64,000 nucleotides of DNA from Cohnella rhizosphaerae (GTDB lineage: Bacteria > Bacillota > Bacilli > Paenibacillales > Paenibacillaceae). Shown piece after piece: positions 54,008-62,435 of the stretch; the first letter of the stretch is position 1, and each line of letters starts with the position of its first letter. Below the pieces are notes generated by a model, which saw nothing but the letters and a program-made list of their open reading frames with translations, was not told the origin of the DNA and ran no database searches. Position numbers and translations under genes: made by a program. The stretch spans positions 2,046,001 through 2,110,000 of the forward strand of contig NZ_JAPDIA010000008.1 of the NCBI RefSeq assembly GCF_029525575.1, read 5' to 3'.

Positions 54008-55284
54008 TGCGCTAACCCCTCTTCGTCGTGTTCGTTCCATTGGCGTACAGCCTCGGCGATCGCCGCAATCGGCACCTGGCGCTGTTCTTGCGTCTTCAAG
54101 TTTTTAAGCCCGACCTCGCCGCGGGCGAGCTCGTCGTCCCCGATGACGGCAGCAAAGCGCGCGCCGATGCGATCTGCGGCTTTGAAAAGCGTCTTCGTCT
54201 TGCGGCCCTGGTAGTCCTTGTCGGCCGACAGGCCGGCTTCGCGCAGCCGGTAGAGCAGTCCCGGCGTCTCCCGCTCCGCCCGTTCGCCGAGCGCGATCAC
54301 GAATACGTCGACGGCGGGTCCGAAGTCAGGCTTCGCGTTCTGGCTCTCGAGCAGCATGACCGTGCGCTCGAGTCCGATCCCCAGACCGACGCCCGGACGA
54401 TCCTCGCCGCCGATCTGCGAGACGAGGCCGTTGTAGCGGCCCCCGCCGCCAATCGTGTCGATCGCGCCGATGCCCTGCGCCTTGTACTCGAACGCCGTGT
54501 GCGTGTAGTAGTCCAGGCCCCTCACGAGACGCGGATTCACCCGGTACGGGACGCCCATATCGTCCAGATATTGCCGTACGCGCGCGAAGTGCGTGCTGCA
54601 AGCCTCGTCGAGACTGTCCAGAATCGAAGGCGCGCCTTCGAACTTGTCCTGGTCCACCTTGCAGTCGAGCACGCGGAGCGGATTGCGCTCCATGCGCGAC
54701 TGGCAGTCCTTGCAGAGCGTATCCTTGATCGGACGGAGGAAGCCGAGCAGCGTCTCCCGGTAGGCCGCGCGCACCTCGGGCGTGCCGACCGAGTTGATGT
54801 CCACGGTCACGCCGGTCAGGCCCACTTCCTTATAGAAGGAATAGCCGAGCGCCACGACCTCGGCGTCGAGCGCCGGATCTTCGGACCCGATCGCCTCCAC
54901 CCCGAACTGGTGAAACTGCCGGTAACGGCCGGCCTGCGCCCGCTCGTACCGGAACATCGGCCCGATATAGTAGAGCTTGGACAGCTCGGGTTCGCCGTAC
55001 AGCTTGTTTTCCACATACGCGCGGACGACGCCAGCGGTGCCTTCCGGACGCAGCGTCATGCTGCGGTCGCCCTTGTCGACGAACGTGTACATCTCCTTCT
55101 CCACGATGTCCGTCGTCTCGCCGACGCCGCGCTGGAACAGCTCGGTCGCTTCGAATACGGGCGTACGGATCTCTCTGAACCGGTACTTTCTGGCGACGTC
55201 CCGCGCGGTCCGCTCGACGTATTGCCATTGCTCGGACGCGCCCGGCAGGAAGTCCTGCGTGCCCGGCGGCTTCTGGAATGCCAT
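54004..55284 (-). CDS. hisS: Histidyl-tRNA synthetase
   Basis: A 426-residue class II synthetase. Motif 2 is YIGPMFRYERAQAGRYRQFHQFGVEAIG, histidine-binding loops are LVRGLDYYTHTAFE and GGGRYNGLV, and motif 3 is GVGLGIGLERTVMLL; an anticodon-binding domain ends the protein. It starts 27 bp after the T-box antiterminator/terminator region and is followed by aspS with a 4-bp overlap. Confidence 0.95.
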   Translation of the reverse strand: MAFQKPPGTQDFLPGASEQWQYVERTARDVARKYRFREIRTPVFEATELFQRGVGETTDIVEKEMYTFVDKGDRSMTLRPEGTAGVVRAYVENKLYGEPELSKLYYIGPMFRYERAQAGRYRQFHQFGVEAIGSEDPALDAEVVALGYSFYKEVGLTGVTVDINSVGTPEVRAAYRETLLGFLRPIKDTLCKDCQSRMERNPLRVLDCKVDQDKFEGAPSILDSLDEACSTHFARVRQYLDDMGVPYRVNPRLVRGLDYYTHTAFEYKAQGIGAIDTIGGGGRYNGLVSQIGGEDRPGVGLGIGLERTVMLLESQNAKPDFGPAVDVFVIALGERAERETPGLLYRLREAGLSADKDYQGRKTKTLFKAADRIGARFAAVIGDDELARGEVGLKNLKTQEQRQVPIAAIAEAVRQWNEHDEEGLAQ

Positions 55285-55310
55285 TGCTGCACCACCCTCT
55301 CGAATTCGTC

Positions 55311-55665
55311 AAAAAAAAGCTCTCGTCCCGGACGGCGCATCGCTGCGCCATCCGGGACGAGAGCTACAATATGCTCCCGCGGTACCACCCGTCGTTCGAA
55401 CGCGCGCTGCCGCAAGGATGCGGAAACGATCGCGATCGCTCTCAAAACCGGTTAACGCCCGGCCGACGCCTGCTCGCTACTGATCGCGGAATGCCGGCGC
55501 ACGCGCATAAGCGCATTCGGCTCTTCCGCCCGTTCGCGGGAGGTTCTCGGAGATGTCGTTCGTCCGGTCATCGGCGGATCGCTCGCAGCCTGTAGGCGAT
55601 CCTCTCTGGAGAAGTGGGTCCGGAGTACTTGTTCCCGTCATGGAATCCATGGCTTGATACAATTG
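55311..55665 (-). promoter_or_regulatory. T-box leader of hisS-aspS
   Basis: On the minus strand the conserved T-box GGGTGGTACCGCGG lies at 55390-55377. It is followed by a 14-bp terminator stem (GCTCTCGTCCCGGA type, arms 55364-55351 and 55332-55319) and eight Ts (55318-55311). About 270 nt of leader before it can hold Stem I. Uncharged tRNA binding the T-box would block the terminator and allow synthetase transcription. I could not fix the specifier codon (His or Asp) by eye. Confidence 0.93.
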
Positions 55666-55671
55666 AGTTTC

Positions 55672-55701
55672 ATTTTACCCTTCGGCGGGCCGACGTGTCA
55701 A
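55672..55701 (-). promoter_or_regulatory. Sigma-A promoter of the T-box operon
   Basis: On the minus strand a perfect TTGACA (55701-55696), an 18-bp spacer and TAAAAT (55677-55672). Confidence 0.85.
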
Positions 55702-55742
55702 GTAATGGCCTCCATTCGAAAAGATTGTGAGCGCAATTGATC

Positions 55743-55769
55743 AATAACGATTCTCATTCTCATGAGAAT
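55743..55769 (+). promoter_or_regulatory. Fur box before the ferredoxin reductase gene
   Basis: AATAACGATTCTCATTCTC (55743-55761), read on the other strand, matches the classic 19-bp Fur consensus at 15 positions. It overlaps a perfect 14-bp palindrome ATTCTCATGAGAAT (55756-55769). Position in the presumed promoter region of the downstream gene fits iron repression. Confidence 0.7.
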
Positions 55770-55851
55770 ATGGTACCATAAAGGAAAAGAGTCCTGCGGA
55801 CTGCCTGCAGCCCGGCTCAATACGCGACCCTAAAGGAGCGATCGATCGCTT

Positions 55852-56904
55852 ATGCAACCGAACGTATTCGACGTCACCATCATCGGCGGAGGCCCGGCCG
55901 GGCTGTACTCCGCATTTTATAGCGGCCTCCGCGAAATGAAGACGAAGCTGATCGAGTACCAACCGATACTCGGAGGCAAAGTCAACGTCTATCCGGAGAA
56001 AATGATTTGGGACGTCGGCGGCCTCACGCCGGTGACCGGCGAACAGCTCGTCAAGCAGCTGATTCAGCAGGGCCTTACTTTCAGACCCGAAGTCGTCCTG
56101 GGAGAGAAGGTCACGTCCATCTCCAAAAACGAGGACGGTCTGTTCGTCCTGTGCACGCATTCGGGCGACAAGCACTATTCGAGGACCGTCATACTGGCCG
56201 TCGGCGGCGGCATCCTGAAGCCGACCAAGCTGAACATCGACGGAGCGGACCGGTTCGAAGTTTCCAATCTCCATTATACCGTCAAGTCCCTCTCCCGTTT
56301 CAAAGACAAGGTCGTGCTCATCTCGGGCGGCGGCAATACGGCGATCGATTGGGCGAACGAGCTGGAGCCCATCGCTTCCAAGGTATACCTGACCTACCGC
56401 AAAGAAACCTTGAAGGGCCACGAAGCCGAGATTACGAAGCTGAACAGCGGCACCGTCGTCTGCCTGCTGAACACGGCGATCGACAAGCTGATCGCTTCGG
56501 ACGATCACGACGCGATCCGCAGCGTCCTGCTGAAGAACGTGGAAGACGCGACTACGGTCGAGCTTCCGGTCGACGAAGTCATCATCAATCACGGCTACGA
56601 GCGCGACAGCGATATGCTCGACAAGAGCGACGTCGACGTCAAGATGAGACCGGATTGGGGCATCGACGGCACGCCGATGAGCGAGACGTCCGTACCCGGG
56701 CTCTATGCGGCCGGCGATATCCTGGCGCACGACGGCAAGCTCCATTTGATCGCGGGCGCCTTCCAGGACGCGGCCAACGCCGTCAACAAGGCGAAGCAAT
56801 ATATCGCGCCGGACGCGCACGCCCAAGGCATGGTCTCCTCGCATAACGACGTGTTCAAGCAGCGCAACGCGGAGCTGAAGAAGCAAATGTTCGCCAAGCA
56901 ATAG
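55852..56904 (+). CDS. Ferredoxin/flavodoxin-NADP reductase (YumC/YcgT type)
   Basis: A 350-residue thioredoxin-reductase-like flavoprotein without the redox CxxC, the low-GC Gram-positive type of ferredoxin-NADP reductase. FAD loop IIGGGPAGLYSAFYSG, NADPH loop LISGGGNTAIDWANEL, second FAD region GLYAAGDILAHDGKLHLIAGAFQDAANAVN. It passes electrons between NADPH and ferredoxin; Fer at 23212-23448 is a possible partner. The Fur box upstream points to the iron-regulated YcgT rather than housekeeping YumC. AAAGGAG is 13 bases before the ATG, a wide spacing. Confidence 0.9.
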   Translation: MQPNVFDVTIIGGGPAGLYSAFYSGLREMKTKLIEYQPILGGKVNVYPEKMIWDVGGLTPVTGEQLVKQLIQQGLTFRPEVVLGEKVTSISKNEDGLFVLCTHSGDKHYSRTVILAVGGGILKPTKLNIDGADRFEVSNLHYTVKSLSRFKDKVVLISGGGNTAIDWANELEPIASKVYLTYRKETLKGHEAEITKLNSGTVVCLLNTAIDKLIASDDHDAIRSVLLKNVEDATTVELPVDEVIINHGYERDSDMLDKSDVDVKMRPDWGIDGTPMSETSVPGLYAAGDILAHDGKLHLIAGAFQDAANAVNKAKQYIAPDAHAQGMVSSHNDVFKQRNAELKKQMFAKQ

Positions 56905-56933
56905 CGCCGCCGCACTTTCATCGAGAAAGAAAG

Positions 56934-56966
56934 AGCCCGCTCGGGATCCGAGCGGGCTTAAGTTTG
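56934..56966 (+). terminator. Terminator of the ferredoxin reductase gene
   Basis: The 11-bp stem AGCCCGCTCGG / CCGAGCGGGCT with a GAT loop is followed by a T-rich run broken by other bases. Confidence 0.75.
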
Positions 56967-57151
56967 TTGCTTTATAGAAAAAGGGGGGTCACCAACTATA
57001 TTAGTCGGAATTCATTAAGGGCGGATGAAGGTAACATTACGGGTTTGTTACAAATGCGCGAGTCCGGGCCGTCCATGCGCGCAGATCGATGCGCCGCGCG
57101 CGATAACCCGGCCTGCGGCAAACGCTCTTTCGAACCGGCGCGAACCGGGCG

Positions 57152-57322
57152 TCATCCGCGCTTCGGAAGGCGAGGCCGAAGGCCGCCGTCCGCGGACGTT
57201 TCCCGGGGCGCGAGCTCCGCCGCGAACTCCTCGCCCATCAACGACTGCGCTTCGCGTCGATCCGCGCCCGGCAGCGTCCTGCCCGCCCGGTCCATCCGCG
57301 CTTCCTTCGGAGACTGGCGCAT
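57152..57322 (-). CDS. 56-residue spore-type small protein (YfhD- or SASP-like)
   Basis: ATG at 57322 stands eight bases after a strong AAAGGAG. The protein MRQSPKEARMDRAGRTLPGA-DRREAQSLMGEEFAAELA-PRETSADGGLRPRLPKRG is hydrophilic and has no membrane segment. The EEFAAELA core recalls the EFSEELA of YfhD proteins and the EFASET of gamma-type small acid-soluble spore proteins. I cannot decide between them; the family link is tentative. The stretch 56967-57151 shows nothing else I can name. Confidence 0.55.
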   Translation of the reverse strand: MRQSPKEARMDRAGRTLPGADRREAQSLMGEEFAAELAPRETSADGGLRPRLPKRG

Positions 57323-57444
57323 ACGATCGGCTCCTTTCCATGATCAAAAGAGTAACGATACGTAGTGTTGCCCCAGGTTTCCGTTTCCATTCAGTCTCCG
57401 CCGACGCGCGTCCGCATTAACCGGTCCCCTTTTCCGCAGAAACG

Positions 57445-57889
57445 TCATTCCTTCGTATCGAGAATCAGCGTCACCGGACCGTCGTTCGTCAGCGTCACTT
57501 CCATCATCGCGCCGAACGATCCGGTCTCGACGGTCAAGCCGGCATCGCGCAGCAGCTCGTTAAAGCGGTCGTATAGCGCGGAAGCCGCCTTCGGCCTCGC
57601 AGCGCCCATGAAGTTCGGGCGTCTCCCCTTGCGGGTATCCCCGAACAGCGTGAACTGCGAGACGGACAAGATCGCGCCCCCCGTCTCCTTCACCGACAAA
57701 TTCATCTTGCCCCCCTTCGTCCTCGAAAATGCGCAGCCCCGCGATCTTGTCCGCCAGCCAAACGGCGTCCCGTTCTGTATCCTCGTGGCCGACGCCGACG
57801 AGCAAGAGCAGTCCCGCTCCGATCTGCCCGACCGTTTTCCCTTCGATATCGACGCGGGCTCCGGACACGCGCTGCAAGACGACTTTCAT
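57445..57889 (-). CDS. dtd: D-aminoacyl-tRNA deacylase, frame broken once
   Basis: About 147 residues. Dtd removes D-amino acids (and Gly from tRNA-Ala) from tRNA. MKVVLQRVSGARVDI is the family N-terminus, SVSQFTLFGDTRKGRRPNF holds the active-site Ser-Gln-Phe, and TNDGPVTLILDT the cis-Pro motif. The break at C6 57710-57715 is repaired by removing one base, giving FEDEGGKMNLSVKETGG. It follows rel on the same strand, the usual Firmicute order. Confidence 0.93.
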
Positions 57890-57965
57890 CGTTCAATCGC
57901 TCCTTTTACGCATAAACGGCGACCGCATCGGCCGCCGCAATGATCGTTATTATGGGTTGCCTCCG

Positions 57966-60158
57966 CTATTGCATGAGACGCTGCACGGAGAAGATGTCCT
58001 TGATCCGCTTGATCTTGTCCACTACGTTCTGGAGATGCTCCTTGTTGCGGATCAGAATCGTCAGGTGCATGATCGCGACCTTGTTGCGGTCCGACCGGCC
58101 CGAGACGGCTGCGATATTGGTCTTGCTCTCCGACACGGTCTGCAGCACCTCGTTGAGCAGCCCCCTGCGGTCGTGACCGAGAATCTCGATCTCGACGCTA
58201 TAGCTCGCCTCGACCTCCTCGCACCACTCGACCTCGATGACGCGCTGCGCCTCTTCGCCTTCGGCGGCCGTCGGCAGGTTCTGACAGTCCGAACGATGGA
58301 CGGATACGCCACGCCCGCGGGTAATATAGCCGATAATCGGGTCGCCCGGCACCGGGTTGCAGCAGCGCGCGAAGCGGACGAGCAGATTGTCGACGCCTTT
58401 GACGCGCACGCCGCTCGACGTGCGCGGCCGGTTCGCCGCGGCCGAAGGCGCGCGGACTTCCTTGACCTCGCTCGTCAGCTGGATCTGCTGGGCTTCCTCG
58501 GCTTCCCTGCGCAGCTTTTCGGTCAGGCGGGTAACGACCTGCGCGGCCGTGATGCCGCTGAAGCCGATCGCGGACATCATATCGTCGGTATCGTTAAACG
58601 TGAACTTGCGGGCGGCCTCGAGCAGTTTGTCGTCGGTCATCCACTCGGAAGGCTCGAGTCCCAGACGCTTCAGCTCGCGCTCGATGGCGTCCCGGCCCTT
58701 CGCGACGTTTTCCTCGCGCTTTTCCTTTTTGAACCAGGCCCGAATCTTGGCGCGGGCATGGGAGGACTGCGCGACCTTGAGCCAATCCTGGCTCGGGCCG
58801 TACGAATGCTTGGAGGTAAGAATCTCGACGATGTCGCCGGTCTTGAGCTTATGATCGAGCGGGACGATCCGGCCGTTGACCTTGGCGCCGATCGTCCGGT
58901 TGCCGACCTCCGTATGAATGCGGTACGCGAAGTCCAGCGGCACGGCGCCGGCCGGCAGCTCGTATACTTCGCCTTTGGGCGTGAACACGAATACCAGGTC
59001 GGTGAAGAAGTCCATCTTCAGCGACTCCATGAATTCAGCCGCGTCCCGCGTCTCCTGCTGCAGCTCGATGATCTCGCGGAACCAGTTCATCTTGTCGCCG
59101 AAGCTGCCCGCCACGTTGCCGGAATCCTTGCCTTCCTTGTACGCCCAGTGGGCGGCGATCCCGTATTCGCTCGTGCGGTGCATGTCCCAGGTTCGGATCT
59201 GCACCTCGGTCGGCTCGCCCGTCGGACCCACGACCGTCGTATGGAGCGACTGGTACATGTTCGCCTTGGGCATCGCGATATAATCCTTGAAGCGGCCGGG
59301 CATCGGCTTCCAGAGCGTATGGATGATGCCCAGCGTCGCGTAGCAGTCCTTGACATTGTCTACGAGAATGCGGATCGCCAGCAGGTCGTAGATCTCGTTA
59401 AACTGCTTGCCGCGCTCCGTCATCTTCTTGTAGATGCTGTAAATGTGCTTGGGGCGGCCCGAGATATCGCCCTGGATGCCCATTTCCTCGAGCTTCTCGC
59501 GGATCTTGTCGACAAGTTCGGAGATGTACTGCTCGCGCTCCGTCCGCTTTTTCTTCATCAGGTTGGCGATCCGGTAATATTGCTGCGGGTTGAGGTATCG
59601 CAGCGCGATATCCTCCATCTCCCACTTGATGGCGCTCATCCCGAGCCGGTGCGCGATGGGGCAATAGATCTCCATCGTCTCGTGCGCGATGCGCCGCTGG
59701 CTCTCCTCGGACTGAAACTTCAGCGTCCGCATATTGTGCAGGCGATCCGCAAGCTTGATGAGGATGACGCGGATGTCGTTGGCCATCGCGACGAACATCT
59801 TGCGGTAATTCTCGTTCTGCTGTTCTTCCTTGGAGCGGAACTGAATCTTCTCCAGCTTCGTGAGACCGTCCACGAGACCCGCGATCGTCTCGCCGAATAT
59901 GCCGCGCACGTCCTCGACCGTCACGGTCGTGTCTTCGACGACGTCGTGCAGGAGCGCCGCTTCGACGGTGACGACGTCCATCTGCATCTGCACCATGATC
60001 TCCGCGACCGCCAAGGGGTGGAGAATATAAGGCTCGCCCGATTTGCGCAGCTGCCCCCGGTGCGCCTCGTCGGCGTATTCGTAGGCCTCCCGGATGCGCT
60101 CTAAGTCCTGTTCTTTCATGTATGTCGACGCTTTTTCAAGCAGCTGCTCCATGCCCAT
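57966..60158 (-). CDS. rel: Bifunctional (p)ppGpp synthetase/hydrolase
   Basis: A 730-residue long RSH protein. HD hydrolase domain (AALLHDVVEDTTVT), synthetase domain with the RXKD loop in GRFKDYIAMPKANMYQSLHTTV (typical of bifunctional Rel) and EVQIRTWDMHRTSEYGIAAHWAYK, then TGS (VYELPAGAVPLDFAYRIHTEVG), a zinc-finger-like CCNPVPGD..H..DC region and a C-terminal ACT domain. It makes and degrades the alarmone on the ribosome. Start at 60158 (MGMEQLLEKA) with AAAGGA upstream; the longer reading from 60233 has no ribosome site. Confidence 0.95.
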   Translation of the reverse strand: MGMEQLLEKASTYMKEQDLERIREAYEYADEAHRGQLRKSGEPYILHPLAVAEIMVQMQMDVVTVEAALLHDVVEDTTVTVEDVRGIFGETIAGLVDGLTKLEKIQFRSKEEQQNENYRKMFVAMANDIRVILIKLADRLHNMRTLKFQSEESQRRIAHETMEIYCPIAHRLGMSAIKWEMEDIALRYLNPQQYYRIANLMKKKRTEREQYISELVDKIREKLEEMGIQGDISGRPKHIYSIYKKMTERGKQFNEIYDLLAIRILVDNVKDCYATLGIIHTLWKPMPGRFKDYIAMPKANMYQSLHTTVVGPTGEPTEVQIRTWDMHRTSEYGIAAHWAYKEGKDSGNVAGSFGDKMNWFREIIELQQETRDAAEFMESLKMDFFTDLVFVFTPKGEVYELPAGAVPLDFAYRIHTEVGNRTIGAKVNGRIVPLDHKLKTGDIVEILTSKHSYGPSQDWLKVAQSSHARAKIRAWFKKEKREENVAKGRDAIERELKRLGLEPSEWMTDDKLLEAARKFTFNDTDDMMSAIGFSGITAAQVVTRLTEKLRREAEEAQQIQLTSEVKEVRAPSAAANRPRTSSGVRVKGVDNLLVRFARCCNPVPGDPIIGYITRGRGVSVHRSDCQNLPTAAEGEEAQRVIEVEWCEEVEASYSVEIEILGHDRRGLLNEVLQTVSESKTNIAAVSGRSDRNKVAIMHLTILIRNKEHLQNVVDKIKRIKDIFSVQRLMQ

Positions 60159-60277
60159 GCCATGTTCCTTTCCGCTCCGGGCCTGCGCAAAAAAAAACGC
60201 GGGCCGCCGCGAATCGTGAGGTATTCCTTCCATTATGCCTCTTGGCGGAGGGAACCGTCAACAGCCGGCGAATGCCG

Positions 60278-61722
60278 TCAGACGCCGTCGCGGGTCGAAT
60301 GGGGCGAATAGGACGGCTGCTCCGCCAGCGGCAGCGAGAACTTGAACACGGTGCCTGCCCCTTCGACGCTGTCGACGGAGGCCGAGGTACCGTGCTTCTC
60401 GAGCACGAATTGGACGATGGCAAGGCCCAGGCCGCTGCCCGTTCGCGCGGATCGGGCTTTGTCGGATTTATAGAAACGCTGCCAGATTTTATCGAGCTCT
60501 TCGCCGGGGATGCCGACGCCGCGGTCCCTTACGCTAATAAGCGCACGTTCGCCGTCGCGAATCGCCTCGACCTGCACGGTCCGGCCGTTCGGCGAAAACT
60601 GGATCGCGTTCAGCACCAAGTTCGCGAGCGCCTGGTCGATCCGGTCGGGATCCGCCCGCACCCACAGATCCTCCGCGTCGCCGATCAGCTCGAGCTTGAT
60701 CCCCCTGCGTTCGGCGTCGGGGGACATGCGGGCGAGCAGGCCGCGGATCCAGCTGCTGAGATTGTATGGCACGGGGGAGATCGCAAGCTGCCCCGCTTCC
60801 ATGCGCGCCACGTCGAGCAGATCGTTCACGAGCCGGTTCATCCGCTGGGTCTGCTCGCGGACGAGTCCCAGGTAATGCATTTCTTTGTCCGGCGGCACGG
60901 CGCCGTCCAGCATCGCCTCGACGAAGCCGCCGATCGAGGTGAGCGGAGACCTGAGATCGTGCGACACGTTGGCGAGAAACTCTCTGCGCATCCGGTCGAG
61001 ACTGCCCAGCTCGGCGGACATCCGGTTGAGCGACGTGGCCAATTCCCCGATCTCGTCGCGATGGCGGTCCGGCAGCCGGATGTCGAACTTGCCTTTGGCG
61101 ATGTCCCCGGCCGCCTGCGTCATGCGCCTGAGTCTCGCCGTCATGCTGCGCGAGACGATGAGCACCATGACCGTCGAGACGACGAGCATCGTAATCATAA
61201 TGTTGCGGAACAGTCCGCTGAATACGTTGAAGTCCTGCTGAAACGCCTGCGAGACGACAAGAATCGTCTGCGCATTCCAATTCGCGTCGCCGCCGACGGG
61301 CCCTGCCGCGATGCGAACCTTGCCTCCCCCCGACGCGTCTCCGGGCCGCCAGCGCTTGTCACGGGCCCCCAGCGTCTCCTTCAGCGCCTGCGGATCGATA
61401 TCCACGGTCCCGCCGGCGTTCGGATTGCCCGACTGCAACACAACCTCCCCCGGCGCTATTGAGGATCACGATCGTCCGGTTCGGCCCGCCGCTCATCTGG
61501 AGCGCCGACGTCAGCTGCGCCCGGCTCCACCGCTCCCTGTACGCGCTACGCACGAGCGCCGCCGTCACGTCGAGCTGCCGCGCTTCCATCTGATCGTTGC
61601 GATCCCGGAGCTGCGACCGAACGAGGCGGTCGGAGACAAAAAACGTGATGGCGAAGGAAATGAGCAAAACGGCAAAAAAAGGCGAGCAGCAGCTTGACGG
61701 TAATGCCGCCGTACCGCCTCAT
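60278..61722 (-). CDS. Membrane sensor histidine kinase, frame broken twice
   Basis: About 480 residues. N-terminal helix (VKLLLAFFAVLLISFAITFFVS), an outer sensor of about 150 residues, a second helix (IMITMLVVSTVMVLIVS), HAMP, dimerisation/phosphoacceptor FLANVSHDLRSPLTSIGGFVEAM, and an HATPase domain (LVLNAIQFSPNG, RDRGVGIP, GSGLGLAIV). Breaks at A7 61674-61680 and C5 61448-61452 are each repaired by removing one base, giving AFFAVLLIS and NSAGEVVLQSGN. ATG 61722 overlaps the regulator stop (ATGA). Signal unknown. Confidence 0.9.
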
Positions 61723-62399
61723 GCGCCGCTCACCTCGAATTTGTAGCCGACGCCCCTTATCGTTTCGATCCGGTAATGCGCCGTCATGCCGATTTTCTCC
61801 CGGATTCTTTTGATGTGCACGTCTACCGTGCGCGGATCGCCGTCGAATTCGTAGCCCCATATCCGGTCCAGCAGCTGATCTCTGGTGAACACTCGGCCGG
61901 GAATCGAAGCGAGCAGATGCAGCAGCTCCATCTCCTTCGGCGGCAGCGTGAGCTCCGATCCGCAGCATTCGACGATATAGCGGTCCAGGTCGATCGTAAG
62001 GTCGGGGATCCGGATCGGCTCGCGCGCGAATCCCGGCATCGTGCGCCGGAGTACGGCGCGCACGCGCGCCATCAGTTCCTTCGGATCGAACGGCTTCACG
62101 AGGTAATCGTCCGCGCCGAGCTCGAAGCCCTTGAGCTTGTCGTAGCTCTCGCCCTTGCCCGTCAGGATGATGATCGGCGTCGCGCGCTCCGCGCGGATCT
62201 TGCGGCAGACTGCCCAGCCGTCCAGGCCGGGCAGCATGAGGTCCAGAATGACGAGATCGGGCGGCATGGAGGCATACAGATCCCAGCCGTCCTCCCCGTC
62301 TCCGGCGACGTCGAAGCCGAAGCCTTCCCGCTTCAGGTATAAGCCGATCAACTCGCCGATGTAAGGATCGTCTTCGATGACGAGAATGTGCGCGGACAA
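61719..62399 (-). CDS. OmpR/PhoB-type response regulator
   Basis: A 226-residue regulator. Receiver domain with acidic pocket EDD, phospho-acceptor Asp in DLVILDLMLPGLDGW, and the Lys in DYLVKPF. A winged-helix DNA-binding domain ends ...YEFDGDPRTVDVHIKRIREKIG...IRGVGYKFE. TTG start at 62399 with GGAGG upstream. First gene of the two-component pair; the MacB-type exporter genes lie immediately upstream on the same strand, so they may be its targets or cotranscribed. Confidence 0.93.
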   Translation of the reverse strand: MSAHILVIEDDPYIGELIGLYLKREGFGFDVAGDGEDGWDLYASMPPDLVILDLMLPGLDGWAVCRKIRAERATPIIILTGKGESYDKLKGFELGADDYLVKPFDPKELMARVRAVLRRTMPGFAREPIRIPDLTIDLDRYIVECCGSELTLPPKEMELLHLLASIPGRVFTRDQLLDRIWGYEFDGDPRTVDVHIKRIREKIGMTAHYRIETIRGVGYKFEVSGA

Positions 62400-62435
62400 C
62401 CGGCCTGCCTCCTTTTATTCTGGCTATCGATTCGA

